Source: Silanimonas sp021297925 (GTDB lineage Bacteria > Pseudomonadota > Gammaproteobacteria > Xanthomonadales > Xanthomonadaceae). Taken from it: a DNA stretch of 64,000 nucleotides. How positions within the stretch are numbered: position 1 is the stretch's first letter; each line of letters begins with the position of its first letter. A program made the translations under genes and the position numbers. The stretch spans positions 310,001 to 374,000 of the forward strand of contig JAPZTL010000002.1 of assembly GCA_027532825.1 (NCBI GenBank), written 5' to 3'. A model generated the notes under the pieces. It ran no database searches. It was not told the DNA's origin and saw only the letters and a list, made by a program, of their open reading frames with translations. Below are positions 13,165-21,784 of this stretch, in pieces.

Positions 13165-14222
13165 CCGCTTCGTCCCTGCCGGTGTTCCTGGCCGGCGGCC
13201 TTGCGCTGGTCGGCCTGTCGCTGGCCTTCGTGCTGCCGGCCCTCTGGCGAGACGCCCGCCGCGCGGCGCTGGTGCTGCTGCTCGGCCTGCCGCTCGCCGC
13301 GGCAGGCCTGTACGCAGTGTTCGGCACGCCCGACGCCCTCGACCCGCGCAACCTGCGCGCCCCGGAAACGGCCGACGAGGCCGCCCGCCAACTGGAGCGT
13401 CGCCTCGCCGACGAGCCCGACAGCCTCGAGGGCTGGGTGCTGCTCGGGCGCACGCGCAAGGCGCAGGGGCGCGACGCCGAGGCTGCGGGCCGGATGGAGG
13501 CCGCGAACGCCGCCTTCGCTGGCGCCGTGGAGGCCTTCGCCAAGGCCCGCGCGCTGGCCCCGGGCGACCCGGACCTGCAGGTCGAGGCCGCCGAAGCCCT
13601 GTCGCTGGCCGATGCCGGGCGCCGATTCGGCCCGGAAGCCACCGCGCTGCTCGACAGTGCCCTGGCCACCGTGCCAGGCCACCCGCGCGGTCTCTGGTAC
13701 CGAGGCATCGCCGCCCTCCAGGCCGGCGACCCGGCCGGTGCGGCCAACCGTTGGGAGGCTCTTCTCGGCACCGTCGACGATGCGACCGCGGCCGCCCTGC
13801 GTCCGCAGATCGATCGCGTGCGCGCGCAGGCCGGCCTGCCGCCCCTGCCCGCAGAGGCCGCGGCGCCTCGCGGCCCCGGCGTGGTGGTCCGCCTGACCGC
13901 CGATCCCGCTGCCGTCGCCCGCCTGCCCGCCGGCGCCGTGCTGTTCGTGTCCGCTCGCGATGCCGCCAACCCCCAAGGCCCGCCGGTCGCCGCCCGGCGC
14001 ATCGTCGCACCGACCTTCCCGCTGGAACTCCGCCTCACCGATGCCGACCGGCTGATGCCCACGGCAACGCTCTCGGCCACGCCGCGGGTCCTGGTCTCGG
14101 CCCGCTACATCGCCTCGGGGGCCGTCGATACGGCGGGTGCCGACGACCTGCTCGCCCCGCCTGCCGAGGTCGCCGTCTCGCCCGAGGCCGTCGTCGACCT
14201 TGCGCTGGGCCCGGCCCGATGA
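13158..14222 (+). CDS. ccmI: Cytochrome c maturation protein CcmI (TPR-containing)
   Basis: Holds apocytochrome c for the lyase. The start at 13158 is chosen because it follows a GAGGGGCAGGA ribosome site and gives an N-terminus with two membrane helices (residues 6-27 and 35-55); the frame is open further upstream, but that extension is only an Arg-rich shadow of ccmH. TPR-like helices cover residues about 70-235, then a beta-rich periplasmic domain runs to the C-terminus. 354 aa. The stop overlaps the next gene (ATGA). Confidence 0.9.
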   Translation: MVTASSLPVFLAGGLALVGLSLAFVLPALWRDARRAALVLLLGLPLAAAGLYAVFGTPDALDPRNLRAPETADEAARQLERRLADEPDSLEGWVLLGRTRKAQGRDAEAAGRMEAANAAFAGAVEAFAKARALAPGDPDLQVEAAEALSLADAGRRFGPEATALLDSALATVPGHPRGLWYRGIAALQAGDPAGAANRWEALLGTVDDATAAALRPQIDRVRAQAGLPPLPAEAAAPRGPGVVVRLTADPAAVARLPAGAVLFVSARDAANPQGPPVAARRIVAPTFPLELRLTDADRLMPTATLSATPRVLVSARYIASGAVDTAGADDLLAPPAEVAVSPEAVVDLALGPAR

Positions 14223-15364
14223 CCGAGTTCGTCCCGCCCGGCACGCGCTTCGTCGACCTGCCCTCGCCCTTCCCGATGCGGCGCGGTGGCGCGCTCGTGG
14301 GCGCGAGGCTGGCCTACGAGACCTGGGGGACGCTGAACGCGGCAGGCGACAACGCGATCCTGATCCTGCCGGGCCTGTCACCGAATGCCCATGCCGCCAG
14401 CAACGGCGGCAACGCCGCGGAAGGATGGTGGGAGGGCATGCTCGGTCCGGGCAAGGCCATCGACACCCACCGCTGGTTCGTCATCTGCGTGAACCCGCTG
14501 GGCAGCTGCAAGGGCTCGACGGGCGCGGCCTCGCCACACCCGGAGGATGGCGCTCCCTACCGCCTGCGCTTCCCCGACCTGAGCATCGAGGACGGCGCCG
14601 ACGCGGCGGCGCATCTGGTCCGGGCGCTGGGCATCGAGCGGCTGGACACGGTGATCGGCAACTCGATGGGCGGCATGAGCGCGCTGGCCCTGCTGCTGCG
14701 CCACCCCGGGATCGCCCGACGGCACGTCAACATCAGCGGCAGCGCGCGTTCGCTGCCCTTTTCGATCGCCATCCGCTCGCTGCAGCGCGAGGCGATCCGC
14801 CTCGACCCGCAGTGGGCCGACGGGCAGTACACCGACAAGGACTACCCGGAGAACGGCATGCGCATGGCGCGCAAGCTCGGCGTGGTCACCTACCGCTCGG
14901 CGATGGAGTGGGACGGCCGCTTCGGCCGCGTGAAGTTCGATGCGGAATGCCGCGAGGACGACCCGTTCGGCCCGGAGTTCGAGGTCGAACGCTACCTCGA
15001 GGGCCACGCCCGGCGCTTCGTGCGCTTCTTCGACCCGAACAGCTACCTGTACCTGTCGCGTTCGATGGACTGGTTCGACGCCGCCGACTACGCCCCCGGC
15101 GCCTCGCGCGGCGACGGCGCCGACGAGGACGCGAAGGTCGTCGCCGCGCTGGCCACCGTGCGCCTCGACAAGGCACTCGCCATCGGCGTGCACACCGACA
15201 TCCTGTTCCCGCTGCAGCAGCAGGAGCAGATCGCGGACGGCTTCCGCGCGGGTGGCGTCGACAGCCGCTTCCTGCCCCTGCCCTCGCCCCAGGGCCACGA
15301 CGCCTTCCTTGTCGACCTCGCGCGCTTCGGCCCCGCGGTCAGGGATTTCCTCGATGCCGCGTGA
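14219..15364 (+). CDS. metX: MetX-family O-acyltransferase (probable serine O-succinyltransferase; homoserine acyltransferase possible)
   Basis: Alpha/beta-hydrolase-fold acyltransferase of amino acid sulfur metabolism. The triad is Ser149 in GNSMGGM, Asp327 in VHTDILFP and His360 in QGHDAFL; length is 381 aa. The family acylates homoserine or serine before sulfhydrylation. The pattern around VNPLGSCKGSTG and NISGSARSLPFSIAIRSLQR matches the xanthomonad branch that I recall being assigned as serine O-succinyltransferase (cysteine synthesis). That specificity is inference from memory and not proven by one residue. It overlaps ccmI by four bases, so it is translationally coupled to the cytochrome c operon. 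Confidence 0.85.
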   Translation: MTEFVPPGTRFVDLPSPFPMRRGGALVGARLAYETWGTLNAAGDNAILILPGLSPNAHAASNGGNAAEGWWEGMLGPGKAIDTHRWFVICVNPLGSCKGSTGAASPHPEDGAPYRLRFPDLSIEDGADAAAHLVRALGIERLDTVIGNSMGGMSALALLLRHPGIARRHVNISGSARSLPFSIAIRSLQREAIRLDPQWADGQYTDKDYPENGMRMARKLGVVTYRSAMEWDGRFGRVKFDAECREDDPFGPEFEVERYLEGHARRFVRFFDPNSYLYLSRSMDWFDAADYAPGASRGDGADEDAKVVAALATVRLDKALAIGVHTDILFPLQQQEQIADGFRAGGVDSRFLPLPSPQGHDAFLVDLARFGPAVRDFLDAA

Positions 15365-16007
15365 CGTGCGCTGGCGCCTCGCCGGCACGATTCTGATGCT
15401 GGCCGGCTCGGCCCTTGCTTTCGGTGCTGCCGCGTTCGCCTTGTTACAGAACGCCGTGGTGGCGCTTGGATTCGCCATGGGCGCCTTGGTGGCCATGCTG
15501 GCGGGTGGCGTGGCCGTTCACCAGGCGAACCGGACGGTGACAGCGCACTCCCTCGATCCCGCGGATCGTCGCCGAATCGTTCGCATCGCGTCATGGACCC
15601 TTGTCACCGTCGTCGGCGTGCCTCTCGCCATCGCGCTGTGGCTGGGGCTGCTCCTGAGGACCAGCAACCCGCCGCAGGATTCGGAGACCCCGCTGGGAAA
15701 TGGGCTGCGACTTCTGCATGCGGAAACGATGGAACCCGCCACGCCCCGCGACTTCACTGGTCATGCCCGCGCCGTGTTCCTCGAGTCCGGCATGCCCGCG
15801 GTTCAGATCGTGCTGGACGAATCCTCCCGCGCGATGGTTCGGAACATCACGGGCCGCCCGTGGTGGCTGGCCAAGGACGGCGAAACTCTCGCGCGCCTTC
15901 CTGACGCGACGATCCTCGCCTCAGCTGACGGGCGCGTGATCACGCCGCCAAGCTGGCGCGAGGCGGATGCGTTGCGGGTTCGCTTGGGCACAGACACCAC
16001 GCGCTGA
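15354..16007 (+). CDS. Unknown membrane protein (217 aa)
   Basis: Not recognised. The ATG at 15354 overlaps the end of the metX-like gene by 11 bp. Three hydrophobic segments lie at residues about 9-30, 33-53 and 78-102, followed by a soluble C-terminal part of about 110 residues with a short beta-type motif (AVFLESGMPAVQIVLDESS, then MVRNITGRPWWLA). It closes the ccm-metX transcription unit just upstream of the tRNA-Leu gene. No function can be assigned. Confidence 0.7.
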   Translation: MPRDVRWRLAGTILMLAGSALAFGAAAFALLQNAVVALGFAMGALVAMLAGGVAVHQANRTVTAHSLDPADRRRIVRIASWTLVTVVGVPLAIALWLGLLLRTSNPPQDSETPLGNGLRLLHAETMEPATPRDFTGHARAVFLESGMPAVQIVLDESSRAMVRNITGRPWWLAKDGETLARLPDATILASADGRVITPPSWREADALRVRLGTDTTR

Positions 16008-16017
16008 GCCCAACCGC

Positions 16018-16023
16018 TATACT
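16018..16023 (+). promoter_or_regulatory. -10 element of tRNA-Leu promoter
   Basis: TATACT lies 12 bases before the first tRNA base, the right distance for a -10 element with a GC-rich discriminator. No good -35 is visible. Confidence 0.5.
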
Positions 16024-16035
16024 GTGCTGGCCCTC

Positions 16036-16122
16036 GCCGGGCTGGCGGAATCGGTAGACGCAGCGGACTCAAAATCCGCCGCCCTTAAAAGCGTGTGGGT
16101 TCGAGTCCCACGCCCGGCACCA
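16036..16122 (+). tRNA. leuX-type tRNA-Leu(CAA): tRNA-Leu (anticodon CAA)
   Basis: An 87-base type II tRNA. The acceptor arms GCCGGGC and GCCCGGC pair perfectly, the anticodon loop CTCAAAA gives CAA (16070-16072) on a five-base stem, a long variable arm follows, the T-arm GTGGG-TTCGAGT-CCCAC is intact, and the CCA end is encoded (16120-16122). Confidence 0.97.
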
Positions 16123-16131
16123 GATCCAGAC

Positions 16132-16158
16132 ACGAACCCCGCCTTGCGCGGGGTTCGT
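16132..16158. terminator. Bidirectional terminator after tRNA-Leu
   Basis: An 11-bp perfect stem (16132-16142 with 16148-16158, ACGAACCCCGC and its complement) with a 5-nt loop, 9 bp after the tRNA and 4 bp from the stop of the convergent hydrolase gene. There is no long T-run on either strand. Confidence 0.75.
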
Positions 16159-16162
16159 CGTC

Positions 16163-16939
16163 TCACTCCGCGCCAAAGAACCCCACCAACGCGGCCTCAT
16201 ACGCCGGGAGCACCTGCACATTGCTGTGCTGGGCATCCGGCAATCGCAGCACCTGCGGCGGCACGGGGAAGGCCGCGGCGAGGCGCTCCGCGTGCGAGGG
16301 GGGGATGACGTCGTCGCGGCCGGCGATCACCACCAGCACGTCGGCGCGCACCCGGGGCGCCTGCGCGAGGCTGTCGAAACGGTCGCGCGCGAGCCAGCGG
16401 ATCGGCAGCCACGGGTAGTGGTGGGCCGCGACGCGGTCGATGCTGTCGTAGGGCGTGATCAACGCGACCCGCGCGACCGGGCGCGCGGCCGCGAGCTGCA
16501 CGGCGACGCCGCTGCCGAGGGATCGCCCCATCGCATCCACGGCGCTGTGCGTCGCCGCGACGCGGTCGAACAGCCGCAGGGCGTCCGCGACCAGTGCCGA
16601 CTCGGAGGGCGTTCCGCTGCTGTGCCCGTAGCCGCGATAGGCGACGAGGTAGACGGTGTGGTGCGGGAGCAGGCGCCCGGCGTCGTCGCGCATCCGCGAG
16701 ACGTCCTCGCCGTTGCCGCCGAAGTAGAGCAACGCCCGATCGCGGCCGGGATTCACCACCCAGCCCCGCAGCACGGCCCCGGGGACATCGAACGAGGCGT
16801 CGGGCGGCGTCGGCGGATGGCGGGCGAGCTCGGGGTGGAAGAGCAGGCTTCGCTGGTGGAACCAGAACAGCGCGACGAGGACGCCGTAGCCCAGCGCAAG
16901 CCCGGCGACGAGCAGCGCAAGCAGGCGTAGCACAATCAT
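16163..16939 (-). CDS. Alpha/beta hydrolase, membrane-anchored (258 aa)
   Basis: Serine hydrolase of the ABHD13/BEM46-like type. Residues 3-27 form an N-terminal membrane anchor. The nucleophile elbow is GRSLGSG with Ser140; Asp210 (AGRDDVIPP) and His238 (DAQHSN) complete a plausible triad. The oxyanion region is YFGGNGED. Substrate unknown. Convergent with tRNA-Leu. Monocistronic on present evidence. Confidence 0.85.
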   Translation of the reverse strand: MIVLRLLALLVAGLALGYGVLVALFWFHQRSLLFHPELARHPPTPPDASFDVPGAVLRGWVVNPGRDRALLYFGGNGEDVSRMRDDAGRLLPHHTVYLVAYRGYGHSSGTPSESALVADALRLFDRVAATHSAVDAMGRSLGSGVAVQLAAARPVARVALITPYDSIDRVAAHHYPWLPIRWLARDRFDSLAQAPRVRADVLVVIAGRDDVIPPSHAERLAAAFPVPPQVLRLPDAQHSNVQVLPAYEAALVGFFGAE

Positions 16940-16979
16940 CGACGGGCAGCGGGGGACGTGGCCATGCCCCCCACTCTAC

Positions 16980-18458
16980 TCAACCGCCGCAGGCCGGGAG
17001 ATCGAGGCGCTGGCCGGGCCGCAGGGCATAGGGAGCCCGCAGGCCGTTCGCGCGGGCGATGCCTTGGGCGGTGCAGCCATGGCGGCGGGCGATCGCGCTC
17101 AGGGTGTCGCCGCTGCGGACGGTGTAGCGCTGGCCGCCGGTGGCGACGCGGGCGGCGTCGGGCACGGCGGGGCGTCGTGCCTGCACGAGGGCCAGGGCGC
17201 GCTCGGCGCGCGGCCCGTCGAGGCAGTTCGCGCGATACAGCGGCACGACGTCGACGGGAACGCGCAGCGAGGTGCCGGCCGGCAATTCGGCGTCGGGCAG
17301 CCAGCGCGGATTGAGGTTGCGCAGGGCCCGGAAGTAGCCGTATCGCGTGCCCGCATTGCCGAGGCAGATCGTGAGCTGGTTGAGGCTCGCCGGGCGTTCC
17401 AGCGCCAGCATCGTGGCGGCGCCGTTCACGCGCGGGAACTCGAGCCCGTAGTCCTCGGCGTGGAGGAAGATCCAGGCCGCGGCGAGGATGTAGGGCACGT
17501 AGTCACGCGTCTCGCGCGGCAGCGCGTTGTAGATCGCCGGGTCCCAGAAGCCCTTGCCCGGCTTCTGCCGGGCGAGACGGCCGACGCGCCCCTCGCCACC
17601 GTTGTAGGCCGCCAGCGCCAGCTCGAGGTCGTGGCCGAACTGCGCGAAGCGCTCGTTGAGGTACTGCACGTTGGCGCGCGCCGCACTCTGCGGATCGAAG
17701 CGCGTGTCGAAGCCGTCGGCCCAGCCCAGCCCGAAGCGCCGCCCGGTGGCCGGCATGAACTGCAGCAGGCCCGCCGCGCCGGCCGGCGAGATCGCGTGGA
17801 CGCGTCCGCCCGATTCGCGGGCGATGATCGCGAACAGCAGGGCCTCCGGCAGGCCGGCGCGCTCGTACTCCGGCCACATCAGGAAACGCAGGTACTGGTA
17901 CTGCTCGTGCGCGTTGATGAGCTGCGGGCGCAGCGACGTGAGCCACTCCGCCATCGCGGCGCGCACCGCTTCGTTCTGGACGATGAGCTCCCGCAGGTCG
18001 CGGCCGTTGAGCTGGTTGAGCGTGGCATCGGCCTCCGGGAAGGCAGCGACGACCGGCGAGCCGGCGCCGGCGTCCTCCGGAACCGCGGTCGCCGAACCGG
18101 CGCCGGCGTCCGGCACCGGGCGCTCGCCCTCCCCCTCTCCAGCGACCTGCGGACCCCGACCGAGAAGGCGATCGAAGCGGGCCATCAGGCGGTCGACGTC
18201 GCAGCCTTCGATGTGGTGGCAGGCTTGGGCGCTGTCCAGCATGGCGTCCAGCGCGCGCCGGGCGCGGCGCTGGGAGGATCGCCCCTCGCCGCCGGCCACC
18301 GCCGCCAAGGCGTCGCGGTAGTCGCGCGCGGCGGACTCGAACCGCTCGTACAGAGCGTCGCTGGCCTCTTCGTCACCAGGGTCGGCGGCGGCCGCGTGGA
18401 GCGGCACACCCCAAGTGAACGCCGCAAGGGACAGGATGGCAAGGTAGGCAGGACGCAT
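16980..18458 (-). CDS. mltD: MltD-like membrane-bound lytic murein transglycosylase with LysM
   Basis: Cleaves the glycan strands of peptidoglycan to 1,6-anhydro products in the periplasm. Signal peptide at residues 1-24, an N-terminal helical region, an SLT domain with the catalytic Glu215 in IIARESGGR followed by SPAGAAGLLQFMP, and one LysM motif near the C-terminus (YTVRSGDTLSAIARRHGC, about residues 441-486). The 492-aa length fits MltD with a single LysM; E. coli MltD has two. No lipobox Cys is evident after the signal peptide. Confidence 0.88.
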   Translation of the reverse strand: MRPAYLAILSLAAFTWGVPLHAAAADPGDEEASDALYERFESAARDYRDALAAVAGGEGRSSQRRARRALDAMLDSAQACHHIEGCDVDRLMARFDRLLGRGPQVAGEGEGERPVPDAGAGSATAVPEDAGAGSPVVAAFPEADATLNQLNGRDLRELIVQNEAVRAAMAEWLTSLRPQLINAHEQYQYLRFLMWPEYERAGLPEALLFAIIARESGGRVHAISPAGAAGLLQFMPATGRRFGLGWADGFDTRFDPQSAARANVQYLNERFAQFGHDLELALAAYNGGEGRVGRLARQKPGKGFWDPAIYNALPRETRDYVPYILAAAWIFLHAEDYGLEFPRVNGAATMLALERPASLNQLTICLGNAGTRYGYFRALRNLNPRWLPDAELPAGTSLRVPVDVVPLYRANCLDGPRAERALALVQARRPAVPDAARVATGGQRYTVRSGDTLSAIARRHGCTAQGIARANGLRAPYALRPGQRLDLPACGG

Positions 18459-18546
18459 GGCAGCACACCGGGGAAACAGGCGCGCAGCCTAGCGGTGGGC
18501 ACTCCGCGCCTCAAGCGACGAACATGTTGACCACAGGAGGAGGACG

Positions 18547-19680
18547 ATGAATCCCGACTGGAGGACGCGCGGCCAGGTCCACGACCGGGGCATCGACGAC
18601 CAGCCGCCCTGGTGGCGGGACCTGCCGGAGCTCGCCCGCTACGCGTTGAAGGGACCGAACGCCGCGGTCCTGGTGGTGCTGTCGGGCATTGCCGCGCTCC
18701 AGATCGTGCCGGTGATCGGTGCCTTCGCGACGCTGCTCCTGCTCGTCGCCACGCCGAAGCACTCGCTGGAGGTGCTGCGGGACTCGGCACATGGCCATCG
18801 CGAGCCGCCGCGCTTCGCCTTCGACGTCGCCGACCGCGCGGTATTCGCGTTCCTCGCGATCCTGCTGGTGTTCGCGGTCGTCCACCTCGCGCTGTCGATC
18901 TTCCTCCCGGGTCCGGCACCGATGGCGTGGCGCTGGATCATGGCGCTCGGCCTCCCCTTGGCGGCGATGTCGCTGGCCATCGACGAGCGCATCGCCCGGG
19001 CCGTGAACCCGGTGTTCTGGGTGGCGGTCATGGTGCGGATCGGGATGCCCTACCTCGCCGTGGCCGTGTTCGTCTGGGCGGGGCTGATGGTGGGTCTGTC
19101 CGGTGCCGGCTGGCTGGACCGGGTGCTGCCGCCGTTCCTCGGCGGCATGGTCTCGACCGCCGTCGCCCTGTGGACGCTGTTCACCGCCGCGCACCTCTGC
19201 GGGCGCCTCGTGTTCCAGTACCGGGATGCGCTGGGCTTCACCCCGACCGGCCCCGAGCAGCCGGAGCGCCTTCGACTGAGCCGCGACCACCGGCTGGAAG
19301 ACCAGGTCGATGCGCTGAGGGCGGCGGGCGACGCCGCGGGTGCGAGGCGACTGCTGGAAGACGAGATGCGCGAACGGGCCTTGGGCGCGACGCTGCATCG
19401 CCGCTATCGCGAGTTGCTGAGGGCGGAGCGCGACCATGCCGGCCTGCTCCAGCACGGCGCGCAATGGCTGCACCAGAAGGTCGTGGAGGGCGATGTGCGG
19501 GGCGCCCTGTCGCTGGCGCAGGAATGCCTTGATCTTGATGCCTCCTTCACGGCGCTGGACCCCGGCGACTGGCCGCCGCTGCGGGCGGCCGCGGAACGGG
19601 CCGGCATGCGACGCCTGGCGGAAGCCATCGAAGGCGCACGGGGCCGTGCCCGTCCGGCACAATCAGGCCCTTCCTCCTGA
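18547..19680 (+). CDS. Unknown polytopic membrane protein with soluble helical C-terminal domain (377 aa)
   Basis: Not recognised. A strong AGGAGGAGGA ribosome site precedes the ATG. Five hydrophobic segments are seen at residues about 38-68, 95-118, 125-145, 160-185 and 195-220. The C-terminal 150 residues are charged and helical with TPR-like spacing (DAAGARRLLEDEMRERALG, then GDVRGALSLAQECLDLDASF). The AbgT transporter starts 11 bp downstream, so the two are probably co-transcribed. Confidence 0.8.
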   Translation: MNPDWRTRGQVHDRGIDDQPPWWRDLPELARYALKGPNAAVLVVLSGIAALQIVPVIGAFATLLLLVATPKHSLEVLRDSAHGHREPPRFAFDVADRAVFAFLAILLVFAVVHLALSIFLPGPAPMAWRWIMALGLPLAAMSLAIDERIARAVNPVFWVAVMVRIGMPYLAVAVFVWAGLMVGLSGAGWLDRVLPPFLGGMVSTAVALWTLFTAAHLCGRLVFQYRDALGFTPTGPEQPERLRLSRDHRLEDQVDALRAAGDAAGARRLLEDEMRERALGATLHRRYRELLRAERDHAGLLQHGAQWLHQKVVEGDVRGALSLAQECLDLDASFTALDPGDWPPLRAAAERAGMRRLAEAIEGARGRARPAQSGPSS

Positions 19681-19691
19681 CCCCCTCCCCG

Positions 19692-21248
19692 ATGTCCGCC
19701 TCCGACGCCCTTCCCGCCGCGGCGCCGCGCACCGCCGTCGACCGCTTCCTCGCCATCGTGGAGCGCGCCGGCAACCTGCTACCGCACCCGGCCACGCTGT
19801 TCTTCCTGCTCACGCTGGCCGTGGTGGCCCTGAGCGCCATCGCCGCGCAGTTCGACCTGAGCGTGGCGCACCCGAAGACCGGCGAGCCGGTGGTGCCCGT
19901 CAACCTGCTCAGCGTCGAAGGCCTGCAGCGGATCATGGGCGGGCTGGTCACGAACTTCACCGGCTTCGCGCCGCTGGGCACCGTGCTGGTGGCCCTCATT
20001 GGCATTGGCGTGGCCGAGCACAGCGGCCTCATCGGTGCCTGCCTGCGCATCGTCGTGCTGAACGCGCCGCGCTTCCTGTTGACGCCCATCGTGGTGTTCG
20101 CCGGCGTGATGTCGAACATGGCCAGCGAGATCGGCTACGTGCTGCTGGTGCCGTTGGCCGGCCTGCTCTACATCGCCGCGGGACGCCACCCCATCCTCGG
20201 CATCGCCGCGGCCTTCGCCGGCGTGTCCGGTGGCTACTCGGCCAACCTGCTGCTGGGCACCATCGATCCGCTGCTGTCGGGACTGTCGGAGGAGGCCGCG
20301 CGCATCGTCGATCCGAGCTACACCGTGAGCGCGGCGGCCAACATGTACTTCATGCAGGCGTCGACGCCGCTGATCACCCTGCTGGGCTGGTGGGTCACCG
20401 AGAAGATCGTGGCGCGCCGCTTCCCCGATGGCAGCTACGGCAAGGGCGACGAGAAAATCGAAGCGATCACCGCGGCGGAGAAGCGCGGCCTGCTGTTCGC
20501 TGGCATCGCCACGGTGGTGCTGGCCGCGCTGCTGCTGCTGGCCACGGTGCCTGCCAACGGCGTGCTGCGCATCGCCGGCGAGACCGACACCTTGAAGGCG
20601 CTGGCACCCTTCCTGAGCGCCATCGTCGCGCTGATCTTCGTGGCCGGCGCGGTCATCGGCATCGCCTACGGCGTCGGCGCGGGCACCATCAAGAGCGATA
20701 CCGACGTGGTCAACGGCATGAGCAAGTCCATGCAGACGCTGGGCTCTTACTTGGTGCTGGTGTTCTTCGCCGCGCAGTTCGTGGCCCTGTTCAACTGGAC
20801 CAATCTCGGCCTGATCTTCGCGGTCGAAGGCGCGGAGCTGCTCAAGGCCCTCGGCCTGCCGAAGATCCCGCTGCTGCTCGGGTTCATCCTGCTCACCGCC
20901 ACCGTGAACCTGGCGATGGGCTCGGCGTCGGCGAAGTGGGCGCTGATGGCCCCGGTCTTCGTGCCGATGTTCATGCTGCTCGGCTACTCGCCCGAGGTCA
21001 CGCAGACCGCCTACCGCGTCGGCGACTCGGTGACCAACATCATCAGCCCGATGATGAGCTACTTCGCCATCGTCATCGCCTTCCTGCAGCGCTACGAGCC
21101 CAAGGCCGGCATCGGCACCGTGGTGGCGACGATGATCCCCTACTCGATCACGTTCTTCATCGGCTGGTCGGCCCTGTTCGCGCTGTGGATCTTCATGGGT
21201 TGGCCGCTGGGCCCGGGCGCGCTCCTGACGTACACGCCCGCCGGTTGA
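19692..21248 (+). CDS. AbgT-family transporter
   Basis: Inner-membrane transporter of the AbgT family (E. coli AbgT imports p-aminobenzoyl-glutamate; relatives MtrF and YdaH export sulfonamides). 518 aa with about eleven hydrophobic segments; typical family stretches are GIGVAEHSGLI, MSNMASEIGYV, GGYSANLLLGT and TATVNLAMGSASAKWALMAP. Whether this member imports or exports cannot be told. It follows an unknown membrane protein by 11 bp and precedes greB by 19 bp. Confidence 0.93.
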   Translation: MSASDALPAAAPRTAVDRFLAIVERAGNLLPHPATLFFLLTLAVVALSAIAAQFDLSVAHPKTGEPVVPVNLLSVEGLQRIMGGLVTNFTGFAPLGTVLVALIGIGVAEHSGLIGACLRIVVLNAPRFLLTPIVVFAGVMSNMASEIGYVLLVPLAGLLYIAAGRHPILGIAAAFAGVSGGYSANLLLGTIDPLLSGLSEEAARIVDPSYTVSAAANMYFMQASTPLITLLGWWVTEKIVARRFPDGSYGKGDEKIEAITAAEKRGLLFAGIATVVLAALLLLATVPANGVLRIAGETDTLKALAPFLSAIVALIFVAGAVIGIAYGVGAGTIKSDTDVVNGMSKSMQTLGSYLVLVFFAAQFVALFNWTNLGLIFAVEGAELLKALGLPKIPLLLGFILLTATVNLAMGSASAKWALMAPVFVPMFMLLGYSPEVTQTAYRVGDSVTNIISPMMSYFAIVIAFLQRYEPKAGIGTVVATMIPYSITFFIGWSALFALWIFMGWPLGPGALLTYTPAG

Positions 21249-21267
21249 GTGGATCGGCAGCCTGCGC

Positions 21268-21771
21268 ATGCCACGTTGGCGTCCACCGCAGGGACCCTCG
21301 ACCGCGCTGATCACGCGCGAGGGCTTCGAGCGCCTGAAGGCCGAGTTGGACGAGCTGTGGCGCGTCCGCCGGCCCGAGGTGGTCAAGGCGCTGGCCGCCG
21401 CCGCCGCCGAGGGCGACCGTTCGGAGAACGCCGAGTACACCTACCGCAAGAAGCAGCTTGGCGAGATCGACCGCCGCGTGCGCTACCTGTCGAAGCGGAT
21501 CGAGGGGTTGAAGGTCGTCGATGGACGACCGGCGGACCCGCGGGCGGTGTTCTTCGGCGCTTGGCTCACCGTGGAGCGCGAGGACACCGGCGCGGAGAGC
21601 ACCTACCGCATCGTCGGCCCCGACGAGATCGACGCGGCCAAGGGCTGGATCAGCATCGATTCCCCGCTGGCACGCGCCGCGCTGAAGAAACGCGTCGACG
21701 ACGAATTCGAAGCCCCGTTGCCGGCCGGCCCGACCCGCTTCATCGTCGTCGACGTGCGCTACGACCCCTGA
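21268..21771 (+). CDS. greB: Transcription elongation factor GreB
   Basis: Rescues backtracked RNA polymerase by stimulating cleavage of the nascent RNA. N-terminal coiled coil with the acidic tip GDRSENAEY (residues 49-57), then the GreB-specific TYRKKQLGEIDRRVRYLSKRI; the C-terminal FKBP-like domain follows. 167 aa. GreB rather than GreA by the RKKQL motif and basic patch. Confidence 0.95.
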   Translation: MPRWRPPQGPSTALITREGFERLKAELDELWRVRRPEVVKALAAAAAEGDRSENAEYTYRKKQLGEIDRRVRYLSKRIEGLKVVDGRPADPRAVFFGAWLTVEREDTGAESTYRIVGPDEIDAAKGWISIDSPLARAALKKRVDDEFEAPLPAGPTRFIVVDVRYDP

Positions 21772-21784
21772 GGGGCGCGCCCGG

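Noticed and set aside
21773..21782. Ten-base palindrome GGGCGCGCCC between greB and mshQ
   Set aside because: Such palindromes are common by chance at this GC content and there is no loop or T-run for a terminator.
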